Assembly: GCA_031213475.1 (NCBI GenBank)
Contig: JARUPZ010000013.1
Coordinates: 2,142,231-2,206,230 of the forward strand
Source of the DNA: Nereocystis luetkeana
Lineage: Eukaryota; Sar; Phaeophyceae; Laminariales; Laminariaceae
Reading direction: 5' to 3'
DNA: 64,000 nucleotides
Positions 30,801-43,600 of the stretch are shown in pieces. Positions within the stretch are counted from its first letter, which is position 1; each line of letters begins with the position of its first letter. The notes under the pieces were generated by a model. That model made no database searches and was not told the origin of the DNA. It was given only the letters and a program-made list of their open reading frames with translations. The position numbers were made by a program, and so were the translations under genes.

Positions 30801-33800
30801 TGCAGGATGGGCAAAGCTACGACAGGTTGCGCTCAACACGCTTCCTCGGCCAGCTGTATTTCTTTTCTGCGGTTGGAATGTAGTTCTTCAACGACTTTCG
30901 CGCGTGGCTAGGCAATGAACATGTGTTGGTGGAAAACCGCCGACGCCTTCCGACACCGCCTCTCCGCCGTTGTTGTGGGTGGTCTTCCATAGGGCACTGC
31001 CTGGGGTTTTCTCTTGCTACCGCCGCAGGCGTTTTGTGTTTCACTGGCTGACCCATCCGCCCTCATTTTTTTTGTTTTGTTTCGTGTTCATAAGCACGAA
31101 GTATACATTTCAGTACAGGCTCAAGCGCAGCCCCTGCCACTCTTACCCAGGAGATAATTTAATCTCTCTTGAACTCCACCCCGCATTATTTGGGACACGC
31201 TTAGCTACTTATACTGTGGTGTGGGATAGAGTTACAGTAGCGAAAGGGTTCGTTGCCGTTTACGTTGTCGACCTAAACGCCTCCGGGAAACCCTGTGCTT
31301 GCAGGGGGTTCAAGGTGGGCGTCGTGGAGAGGGGTCCTCTGCTGGGAAGAGAGCAGGAGTGGAATATCAGCGAGGCGGAGTTGGAGGAGATGGTGGAGGC
31401 GGACGTTCTTAGCAAAGAGGCAAGCCGTGTTCGGAATTGCAGGAGGCGACTATGGTTGGGACGGAGACCCGGGGGGGGGGGGGGGGGTGTACTCATTATC
31501 TTGCATGGCCGTAGTCGTATGACCATACACCCTGTACAGTGCCAGGACGCAGCACGTCGGGTTTTCACCGACAAGGCGGAGACCGACGGGGGGGGGGTGC
31601 TCGATATCATGCATGGCTGTAGTCGTATGACCACTGACCCTCGCATCCCACCAATGCCGGAACGGAGCACGTCGGATTTTCACGGACCAGGCAGACTGTG
31701 CTTGCACCAAACGCAGGGGGCGAGTATATTTGGGACCGAGACGGGGACGGGGGGGGAGATGTGTGTGCTCATGTCATGTGGGGCCCCGTTCGATTGGGCT
31801 TTGTGCGTTACGCTGTTGGTTGACGTTGATGTTGTTGTTGTTGTTGTTGTTAGTGATGTTGTTGTTCTCGCATTACCCCACCACCTAACATAGAGTCCGT
31901 GGTCACCGCACAGGTGATGATCACTCTACAGTGGAATACTACCTCGGGTATTAACGAGATCGATTCGAGTTTCTGACTTTCCCATGCACACGGGGGTTTG
32001 TGCCCCGTTTGAGTTTGAGAGACGCAAAGGCCTTGACCCGGCTTCGAAGGGATGGTTGAAATGTGCTTGGATTTGACTCCTGACCCTGTCCCCAACCACC
32101 TGAGGAGGTAGTGGAAGCTTCTCGGAATTTTCTCAGAACTCTCTCGGAAGGAAGGATATCTGCGGGTTTAGTTTGGGCTATCAATCATTTCGGTCAAAGC
32201 TAGGCCACCGTAAGCTTTTCGTAGTCCTCGTTTTCTTCGCAGGCGGCCCATTTTCTCTCACAGCAGCAGCAGCAAGCAGCAAACTGAGATTGGAAATAAA
32301 AGGCAAATCCTTCGCGCATCACACCAGCTGGCTCGCGTTTTTGTGGGCGGTTGGTTCTGGCCACAGCCCCCCCCCCCCCCCGCCTCTCATCACCCCCCCC
32401 TTAACCCTACCCCTTCCAATAAGGAAAAAGCTATCCCACTCTGATTCCAAGTGATTTGGGCCCAAGCATGCGAGTGCAGCTCCAAAGGGGATACAGCCCT
32501 TTTCCAACTGCAACAGCTGTCCCAGTCTAATTCCAAGTGATTTGGGCCAAAATATGTGGGAGTAGGCAGAAAGGGGTCGAGCCACACAGGGAGTTTTATA
32601 GCAACTTCTCTTCTGCACGAAACCCCCGGATCCATCCTCGCAGCTGTGGCGCTAAGCTACCGATTTGTTCGTAGCCCCCCCTCCTCCCGCCCCCCTCCCG
32701 GGTTCGGTGAAAACCCGACGCGCTCCGCCCGGGCATTGTAGGGATGCGCAGGTCCATGGCCATAGTGACTACGGCCATGCATAATATGAGTGTACCCCCC
32801 CCCCCCCTGCTCCGTCTCGAAAGGGATGCGTGGTCAATGGTCAAATGACTAAGGCAAGCAGCAAATGAGTACGCCCCCCCCCCCCCCGGTCCCGACACTT
32901 CATGCGACTCGCCTAACACCTTACGGCGCTTCGCGCTAGGTGCAAGCACTGTTTCCCTGTTCGGTGAAAACCCGAAGACGATCCGTCCCGGCATTGTAGG
33001 GATGCGGGGGTCTACCGCCGCCCCGTCATGACTCTGTTGCCGTCCCTGCATTGTAGGGGTGCGAGGGTCCATGGTCATACGACTACGCTTATGCATGCTA
33101 TCGAGTACCCCCCCCCCCCCCCCCCCCCCCCGCCGCCCCCCATCTCGAAAGAGGTGCGTGGTCAACAGTCAAACGATTAAGGCAAGCAAAAAAGGAGCCC
33201 CCCCCCCCCCCCCCCCCCCCCGGTCATGATGACACTGTTGTATATGTGCGTGTGGCGCTTTGTGGTGTGTCTTCCCGGCTGTGCGCAGGACGCGGAAGAC
33301 TGTGTGAGCATTCGCTTCAACCCCCTGCGTGCGGGTTTCAAGAGGGCGGAGGGCGACCCGGGCGCCGTTGACACGTTTTGTCCCGATGTTCTGAACACGG
33401 GAGTCAAGTGAGTGGGACAATAATTCTTGCACGTTGAGCGGGAGGAGGTTTTGGGAACAGATCATGATCTCCGAGATCATGATTTGCAGATCACGATCTA
33501 GAGATCGTGGTCTGCAGATCAAGATCTAGAGATCACGATCTAGACAATATGATATGTAGACCACGATCTAGAGATCACGATCTAGATATCATGATCCTAC
33601 CGATCACGATCTAGAGATAATGATCTGTAGATCACGATCTAGAGAACACGATCTACAGCTCACGATCTAGATATCATGATCTACAGATCACTTTCTAAAT
33701 CCTGTGTTTGCTATTATCGTGAGATGTTGTCCGAGAAAGATCTCGTGAGGGTCATACAGAGATGGTATATAGCACGTTCGAGATGATAATTGTGTCACGT

Positions 33801-34493
33801 GCCAGGCGGAGGGATAACGATCTACTGCAGCCCCGTCTGTGAGGTTCGTACGGAGATGCTCGCCCCGTTGAGCTGATAATAGTTTCAAATGCCGGACGGA
33901 CAGATAACGACCTAGATCGTAGATCATGATTCAGATCCTGCTGTGTGTTTGCCGTTATTCTGAGACGTTATGCAAAACCTGTCTGTGGGGGTATGCATGC
34001 AAAGAGACGCTAGCTAACACGTTGAGCCGATGATGTTTTCACAGCATCGGAAAGGTCACGATCTAAATCATGATCATGATCTTAGATCACGATCCAAATC
34101 ATTTCTGTGTACGGTTGGGAGATGCTGTGCAAGCCACCCCGCCCCCGTGTGGGTACAGCCCACCCCCCCGGCAAATATGCAAGACATGCGCGCAGGAGCC
34201 GCGTCATACACACCCCTACCCCCCACCTAGAACACACGGTGAAAGAGCGTTGAGTTCGCACATACTGGGGTGCGCTCGTTTTTTTACCCTTTCAGAGAAA
34301 ACTTCAGTCCCATTTAGGGGACACACTCCTCAAATTTCAAGCACATAGTTTTGTCCCCTAAAACGGGACGGCGGTCCCCAAAAAGGGTTGAAGTCACCGC
34401 TCGATTGTTTCTTCAAAACGGGAAGTTTTTTTCTTGCCGACATGTCCCTATTGACCCAGGTTGTTTTCGGAAGGATGTCGGTAAAGAGAAAGG

Positions 34494-34546
<53 letters not shown>

Positions 34547-34547
34547 G

Positions 34548-34628
<81 letters not shown>

Positions 34629-37600
34629 CCTTCCGAAAATATAGTGTTCGACGTTTGAGCGGCCAAGCACCCGTTTTTTAGCCAAGCACCCGAGAACAAA
34701 GAGTGCTAAAAAACGGTCACAACCACTGTGTGCGAGCTAAAAAAACGCGCTTCACGGCAGAGGTCGTGCAGAGTAGATAATGTACGCAGACCAGGTCAGA
34801 CACATATCTGGATCAAGAACATGGAGGTCTGGTCTGTCGCAGGCGGGGGGACCTGTCCGATCTGTGGAAACGCTTCGTACAGATACATCATCTACAGATA
34901 AATATATCATATCATGATCAACTGTCGATCATCTAATAATAGTTCTCAACCTGCCGTTATGATACGTTCTGCAGGATCCGTAAAGCACGCATGCCTCTAG
35001 CTCAGGAAACCCGTCGTCGTGCTCTTATGTCGTGAAGGTTATACGGCTCGGGTCCCTCGCGGCAACATGATCTAGATAAATACAGGTTATTAACAATGCA
35101 GATAAGGGATATACCCGAACTGAAATATCTAGAGTGGGAATCGATTGTCTGTCCGTTCCGTGAAATCTTTCCGGCAAGGTTCCACGCGATTTGTAGGCGG
35201 CGACGACAACGAACTGGACCGTTTTGAATTCCTTACCCTGTTTGTGTTTTTTTGCTCCCGCTCTGAGCCTGAGGTTTGGTTCAGGGAAGATGCGGTTAGC
35301 GGCGAGTTGGGGGTAGCATTTTTGCCACGACAAAACAGCAGCTGTATGCCCTGGTTACGTCCTCTTCCCCCCTCTCCTTGGGCTGCCGAATACACGAGAT
35401 GGTGCGCACATGCGGCCATCGTTCTCAGAGCTCTGCTTAATCCGTTACTTCGATCCATTTGCTGTGGTGCGCCGTCAATGACGATATTTTTTGGCGTACA
35501 GCTCGACGTGTCCCACCCCTCCACCCCTCATAAAGGGGTTCATATGAACAGTAAGATGCAGCTCACCCTTCATGCGACTCGCCAAACACCTCAAAGCCGC
35601 TTCGCGCTTGGTGCAAGCACTGTCTGCCTGGCCGATAAGAACCCGGCGTTACTCTGTGCCGACGTTGTAGGGATGCGAGGGTCTATGGCCATACGACTAC
35701 GGCCATGCATGATGCCGAGTACCCCCTTCCCCTCCCGGCCCGTTTTCCACCCCCGAGACCTCACTGACACATACCGTTGGCGTTTGCGCCGCGCTCCCCC
35801 CCCCCCCCCTCCCATGTTATGATCTACCTTAAGGCCGTCCCTCCTGGTAGATAGAGCGAGGAGAAGGTTTGAAGCGAAGGGAGGGGTTGTGATGGAGTTC
35901 ACATCCATCGATGGCGTTAGCGTGAGGCCGGACGGGGTTGCTCTGTTGACGTCCCCGTTTTCGCCCCCCGGCGCGAAGCCCGGGGCGAAGTCCGAGGGGG
36001 GGGCAGGAGGAGAGGTGAGAGTCATGTATGTGCCATTCGGTAGAGTCCGCACCCCATGGCAGATCACGAGCTGTAGGTCACGTAGGTCCTAACGTGCCGA
36101 TAAGGAAATGCTGCGAAGGATCTGTAAAGTACAGATCCCAACCTACAGCAGAAGCAGATGTACTACGGGAGAATATGCGGCTTGCATGGCTTCCATCCCG
36201 GCGACAAGAGCTAGATCATGCAGATCATACGGATCACGCGGATCATCGAAGGCCTGGGCGAGGTTTATGAGAACGTCGTCTTCTCGGCTATCGCCTGCTT
36301 GGGGATCCTCACCTCAACGTGGTATTCATAGCAAAAGAGCTGGAATACATGGGTGTTTGTGTATATGATGACTTCTGACCGCTGTTAGTATGCCCCCCCC
36401 CCGGATAGACTTTGAGGTCATGGGGTCAGATATAGAGATCCTTGAGTGAGGAGCTTCTTTAAGAAAATTCTCAGAAAAATCAGGTGTGTACCCGTTTACC
36501 GTAGCACGCGTCCATCTCACTAAACTACAGCAGTACGCCGCCTTTTCTTCTTGTGGGGGCGGCCTTGATGAAAGCTCTAGCTCCCGTATAATGGTGTCCC
36601 GCCGCGTAGGTGACGTCTCGGCTGGTGCTAGACTGCATGGGAAACGCCTCTCCCATGGTACGGCAGATCCGGTGGGGCAAGAAGCCTGAGGGAGTGTGCC
36701 TCGTCGTGGGGTCCTGCGCGAGGTGTGGTCCTGTATGATATACCTCTTCCTTTTTCAGCGCGAGGAATGGTTCAGGCCATCACTTCTGTCTGTTTTTTTT
36801 TTAAATAAAAAGAGTGGAGGTGAAAATAAATTGCGTTGCCCCGAATCTGTTTCCGCGGCATACTAACAACTCCCGTGACTGGCAGGCACTCACAGTCGCA
36901 GACCGCTACTGCTGTTCGTCCCTGCGCAAGCGTACCATCGTTGGGGTTTATAATTGGGGGGGGGGCTTGAACCCTCGCTATTATGGGGGACCATAGTTGA
37001 TAGGACCAAATATTGTAGGTAAAAATGTTTAAATATATAAGTTTTTATGTATACCATAGGTCCTATTAACTATGGTTCCCCGTGATAGTTCTCTCACATC
37101 CGCTTCGAAAACTCTCGCTTTGATTCGTGGGGCTCCCTACGATGGAACAATGCTAGCCGATGTTTTCCAGAGCGTGGTGGCTTTTGGATTGACCTCGTCG
37201 AAGTCTTTCCTTCGATGCGTCGTCGCTCTGCTTTTTGCCACCCCTCTGCTGTGGAGAAGATCAGCCTCGAGTCTCATCCGAGGGGTGTGTGTTGTCTTGC
37301 GTTTGTGTACGTTGACCTCGTGGTTCCCCGCCTGCAATTGCGCTGGGGGCCTGGCGTCGCCCGCGGATCGTCCGTGGCCCACGCCCTTGTCCAAATCGTG
37401 GGCTACCATGCCTTGCCTACCTCCTCCCCCCTTCCCCCCCCCCCGTTTGTGGGCAAGTCAACCATTGCACCGTGAGTTAAGTATCCCATCCGGTCGGACT
37501 AAGTAAGGGTGGGCTTTGGTCGCCTCCTTTCAGCCCTAGACGGTCGCTTTCGTGTATCCTTGACCCGCATGACTGTTCACCGACGCAAACGATACGCCGT

Positions 37601-40600
37601 GCGTGAGCAGGGGTTACAACCCTGACAACAACAAGAGCGGTGATATTATCTACGCGAACACGCCCATCATCAGCAAGGGGGGCGGCGTGGGCGTTCAATA
37701 CTTCTGGGAGGCGTTTCCTGCTGGGTCCGGGCCGGGAGACAGGTGGGAGGACGACGCGTCGTGTCTACGCTCGACACTTTTTTGTTTTTCGTGGGAAGCA
37801 CCCCTCCGCGTTGAGATTCTTCGTGCATTGTCCCCTCGTTTCGAGCGGCCAATATGCGTCTTCCCCCACAGGAAGTATAGTCGAGATATCCAGATTGGGC
37901 GGAAGCCATTAAAACATGTTTACGATGCTGCATAAACGAAGCAGTTCGTCAGAAACACTAAAATTCGGTCTGCTTTGACTTGACTTTTGAGAGAGACGAT
38001 TGCCCGTAGGAACGCCACCGGACCGTGTGTACTGCTGACAATCCGCGAAGCAACCCACCCGATGTGGTTTCGATGGAGCAGTCCAGCCCGTCCCACGAGG
38101 CAGGACGATGACGTTGTGATACCTACGTGGGAAGGGTGAAACCCGACAGGTGCCTCTTTGATGGCTGTGCACGTTACCTAAGGGGCGCGTGCGTGTGCGC
38201 AGACACTTGCTACGATAGGTGGGAACCACCTACTTTGTGCCTTCTGAGGCTCCCTGCTCATTAGCCCTTTTAGGACCGCAGTCCCGTTCTGGGGACAAAC
38301 TATTTGGAGTTTGAGTGGTTCGTCTCTAAAAAGGGACTGCGGTCCAGTCTAGCTCTCACCCAAAAAATGACTCCGAGAAAAAAATGGAAGCGCACCACCC
38401 CGATGGCTTATTGTATATGTCCACAGCGAATAGCACGTACCACTCTGTTCGGAAATATAACGTACGATCGGACTCTGATGTGATTATCGAAAAGAGCTTA
38501 TATTACCGGTCAGAGTGGTATTCCACAAATAGTGCTCCAACGATAGCAGGTTGAGGTCCTCAGTGCCCTCAAGGAGGCCCTACAATCGGAAGTATTTGTT
38601 TTTTTTTAGCCCAAAAATGTTTGGCGTATCGTAGCTCACGCGCCTGCATTGTATAGGATGTGCAGTTCAACAAGGCCCACACGGTTTTTACTAGACACCT
38701 TGCGACGCATGAAAAAAAGGCGTCGCGTTCGTTTGTGTGTGCGGGCGCGGCCATGTCCAGGACCACGTACATGTTCGCCTACATGGACGCCGACCCTCGC
38801 CGGATGTCGCTGGAGAGCATGATGGACGACTACTGGGACCTCCTGCCCACGTAAGTTGTTCTCGTCGAACAAGGCTATGTTGGGGGGGGGGGGGGGGGGT
38901 AGAGGGGGGAGTGTGCTCATTTGTTGCGTGCCTTGATCATTCAATCGTCGGCCGCGCATCCCTTTCGAGACGGGGCACCGTTCCTACTACACCTCCAGCA
39001 GGTGGGCGCTCACAACGTTTTTTTTCCGTATATTACATCGAAACCATTTGATAGAGTATTTTCCCCTTCCTGTTTCGCCGCCTGTGGCCACCGTCTATCT
39101 CCTAGTGTAGCGATCGTGTTCTCGCTACTATCTATGTCTTGTACCAAACTACCCCATGTCACGTTCATCTTGTTTCTTCATTTCCTCCAACCTCGTAGGG
39201 GGGTCACTTTTAGTTTTTTTTTTTACAGCCGCTCAGACGCCACTGGACCAACCAAATAACTACCCTACCGGGTACCTGGTACCAGGTGCGTGTTTGCAGT
39301 TTTAATGTTTTATACCACTGTGGCCGGAAAATACAAGGAACGTTTATACATTGATATGAATACCAAGCGCTCTTTAAATTCACGCCCAAAGTGAAGTGAG
39401 ATCGCCTGTTACGCTGCGCCAACGACCTATGGTTCAAGGTCCCCCAAGTTCTGAATGTAGGTGCAGAGCCGCTCTCGCCCAGGTGTGTTGTTTTTGGTCC
39501 GCTCTCTCGCTGTGACTTGGCGTTCTCACTCAGGGGAGCCAACTGTCGGTACATACATACATACTGTCGGTATATACATACATACATACATACGTACCCT
39601 TTCGCATGAGGTCACGAAATAACCGTAGCCGCCTTGATCTCGATGTAAATACGACACACACCTTGCAAAGAACAGTCTTAACGAGTAAAACCTCGATCAT
39701 TCTGATGTATGAAACAGTGTAGAAAGGCAACAACAACACCAGCATCAACACTGCTGTAGCAAAAGTGTAGAACAGCAATATCAACAACAGCAACACCAGA
39801 AACAGCAGCAACAACAATAACAACAGCAACACATTAAAACAAATGATATACAGAAGCTCAGCATACTCTACACTCCGAGCGTACTCGGAAGTATCGAGTA
39901 CATTTCGTACTCCGAGTACTGAGAGTATCATAGCAGCACTGGCGGCTTCAAATACTTCACATATTTCCGAACAGTTCGGACACTACTGTAGACCATGGAC
40001 CAGACGAAACACAGCAGCCCGCGTTGCCTCGCGCGAGCGGTCGTTGCCGCAGTCGTCATACGTCGTCGTCACCTTTTCCATAAGGTCTAACACACCAACG
40101 ATAGCACACACCCTATACAGGACGAATTTCAACGCTGGTTTTCAACGACGTAGAGAGCGCTAGCAACGCCCAACGAGTCGTCTCTATGGAGATTTCTCGG
40201 CGAGGCCTCCCCCCGCAAAGCCGCCTTTTTCCTTCTGTGTCCCCCCCTTCTTATGGAGAAAATCGGCTGTGAGTTTTCCTCCCAGCGTGTTTATTATCTC
40301 GTCACCCGTGTGTTATTTGGGTGTATATATGTAATTCCAAGCGATATGCAAGTTTCCTATTATGGCACTTCTCACAAAAAATAGGGATCCGCTTCGAGAT
40401 CGCCGAAGCCTAGAATTTACGACCGACGACGGCAGCATTCTCCGAGAAAAAAAACAGACAGACTCAGGACTGGCGACTTTCATTTTCGTTCGAACGAAAC
40501 GTCCCCAACTCACAAAAGGTGGACGGCCGTTATGAATATTGCGAACGGGCCTACCACAATAGCTAGAAAAAAAGGAGCATCAACCTTAATAATACTACTT

Positions 40601-43600
40601 TTTCGGTCGTTTTTTTTACCAGATATCGTTGTGACCACGGCTTGTCCAGAAGGTTGGTGAGGATAAGAACCTCCGACGAGTTAGGCTGGAAAGTAAAGGT
40701 AGTGATTGAAGAAAAAACAAACGTATTTTTTTCTCGAAAAAATCTAGAAACACGCGCCGCCGTCGTGCCCGACGAATCACGCACGCTTGCAAGAGTTAAG
40801 GGTTAGGGTGTCGACCATTCAATCAACCAGTCCAACGCACAGCTGACACATTTATCACGATTTTAAAAGCCGTCTTGCTCCGCAAGTTCCTAGCGACACC
40901 CATACCCTTTTCGCGTCGCGTCCCTTAAGGATTTAAGTTTCCCCACGTGGATGCACGCTTGTACATACGCATCACCCCGCGGCGTGGTGCAAAACGACCT
41001 GCTGATATACCGATGCCCTCTTTACGTTCGCTGAAACAACAACGCTTTGGCAGATACCAGGGGGTGGGCATCGACGAGCTGGAATTCCAGCGGGTTCTAT
41101 TCGGGTTCTTCCCCACCTACAAGCGGAGCCCGCTTCCCGCCGCATGGGACCGCGTCTGCCAGATAGGCGACGCTAGGTGTGTGTGTATAGGTGTATGTAA
41201 GGTAGGTGTTCTGTAGGTGTGATGCATGCTACGATGGGGGTGCACCTACTTTTGCCTTTTGCGGCCCCTGGCTTGAAGAGCTCTATATACTCCCACCCAA
41301 AACGTGGCTCAAAGAAAAAAATGCACGCTTGACCCGACGGTTAATCAATCCCATGGCCTACTTTAACGTTCGAGGTCCATGTATACATCGGGTTTTTTTC
41401 AGAAAAGAAAAAGATCGATGCTGGGTACGTAGCTCCTCCCCGGGGGAAAAGCCCAATCATTAACGAGTATTTTTTTGGCCCGAACCTGGCGGCGTATATG
41501 TATCCCTCTGTCGTAAAACCCGTCGTGTATGTTTCCTGTTGACCCGGGACGTTCTCCTCGCCCCCCTCACCCCCTCCCGCCCGCCCGCGCTGCGATAAAA
41601 GAGTGCTCAATTCCTGGGATATCGATAATTTCCGCTCAACCTATACAGCAGGTGCGGCACCTTTTTTTTTACAAGAGCTGGAGGCTTTTATATATTCCCT
41701 TTCGAATCGCACTCCCGTTTTGGAGGAGAAATTACATGGCATCAGAGTCCAATATATGCAATCATCTACAGTGCGGTACTTGAAGGGTTCATGCACCTCG
41801 GCCTATCGTAGAGTAGGTATCGTTCGAATAGTATTGTTGGAAGAAGATGGGCTTCACCCTTTTAGGGCTGACTGCAGTCCCGTTTTAGGGACACACTGCT
41901 CAATAATTTGAGTGGATTGTCCCCTAAACGGGACACTGCCGTCCCCAAAGAGTTGACGATGTTGGTTCGTGTTGGCGGTGCTCTTAAGGTACCCCGTCAG
42001 GCTGAAAATGTTTTGGCTACAAATCGCTACCCCCCCCTGTTGTGGTACACACCTCCTCCACTGTTTCGCCGGCAATGCGGATGCCATGGTAGGGTAGGGC
42101 TTGCACTTTTTTCTTTTTCTTTCTAAGGGTCCCCTCGCTCGAGGAGCTTAGTTTATACCATGCCTCACCCCCACGAAAGATGAAAGGAAAGCTCAACCCG
42201 ATGAACCTTCCCATAGCCTGGTACTGTAGCCTAGGTACATCACGAATATTCTCGTAAAACACGAACGATATTCCAAGATTGTTTGGGCAGCTATATAGTT
42301 CCTCAGCCGAGGAGCCTCGTTGGTCAGGAAAGTTTTTCCCAAAACGTGCTATTCCCCTTTCTTGGCACGCTTCTGCAAATCTACGACTTGAGCTACCGCG
42401 TGGGGCCGTATATCAAAAGCGCCCGCATCGCTTTTTTTCTGCCCGGCTTTAGGTGTGCTGCGCTCTTAGTGAGGTATCATGTGGATGCTGTCTGGATGCT
42501 CGAGCATTCCTCTGCTGGGATGTTGTGTGGGTGTTGTTTGGGGAGATTTAGCGTTTCGTGCTCTCTGCTTTTGAAACGCCTGTAACCTCGCACTCGTACA
42601 ACTCCTCCCGTTTCCCCCCAGTGCCACATCTCTTATGTGCGATGCGCGGATTGCCCCATGTTCGTTCGAGTTATTCCCGTCGCTCGCCGCCCTCGTTCGC
42701 CCTTCGTTTAGGATGTTGACTCGAAAACACATCGGGACACCGCATTTCGAAGGGTCGCATCGTACGTGTTTTTGCCCTGCATTCGCCGACATCCCCGTAT
42801 TTTTCATGCTGACACTGAACGAAAATGTTCGATTAATGAAATCGTATTGAATTAGGCTTTTTTGTGTGTCGGTACAAATCGTGCTTGAACTATAGTTGAT
42901 TCTTGTACATGCGATACCCGACACTGATTACCCTCCCCTGCGGCGTCCCAACCTAAAAATGCACTTTTTATTTCCGTTTCCAGCGGTATGCAGAGCCCGC
43001 TGTCCTTCGGTGGGTTCGCCTGCCTGACTAGGCACGTGAAGCGAATATCGGGGGCATTGTCCGAGGTGCGAACCGCCCCGAAATCACGCCTGCCACGGGT
43101 GTATGGCAGTGATTTACATATTTGTTTCCTCCCTCCGGCCTTCCCGCTTCATACACCGCGGGTATGCTAGGCCCGACGAGATCCCTGATATGTAAAGAGC
43201 TGTGAGTCGACACGACGTGACCACTTTTAGAGGTGCAGTCCCGTTTTGGAGAGAGACGACTCAAATTCGAGGTAGTTTGTCTCCCCAAACGGGGCTGCAG
43301 TCGTAAAAGTGTTAATGCACCAACTATTAATACCAGGTAGCTGTTAGTCGCAGTTGGTCGTTTCACGGAGATGCCGGACCATCCCACTTTTTGGGGTTCG
43401 ACATTTGGAAGACGGCAAGTCGGCTGATCATAAGCTAGCTGGATTTTCGCCCGCCGACTTTCTGACTAAAGTTAGATTATTGGGAGACTTGAACCTATCG
43501 ATTATCGATAGTAAGTAGTCGTGAAATCCTGCCCACCCGTAGCTCTACTGATACCACTATGGGTGGAAATGTAAGGTCCATATAGACATTAATATGAAGA

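Noticed and set aside
30970-31893. 307-codon plus-strand frame
   Set aside because: Only 31305-31419 within it matches the FAD enzyme. The rest runs through G-rich repeat tails and a GTT run and has no family match.
33455-33690. Evenly spaced GATC palindromes considered as an origin or protein-binding array
   Set aside because: The pattern is a simple degenerate minisatellite in an intron, and no associated gene or known origin feature is present.
34351-34699. Arg-Glu and Ser-Leu repeat frames
   Set aside because: They read through a (GA)n microsatellite.
41054-41062. TACCAGG at the start of gene 2 exon 10 as another scar
   Set aside because: The bases encode Tyr-Gln-Gly, which is conserved in the plant relative, so they are probably native.
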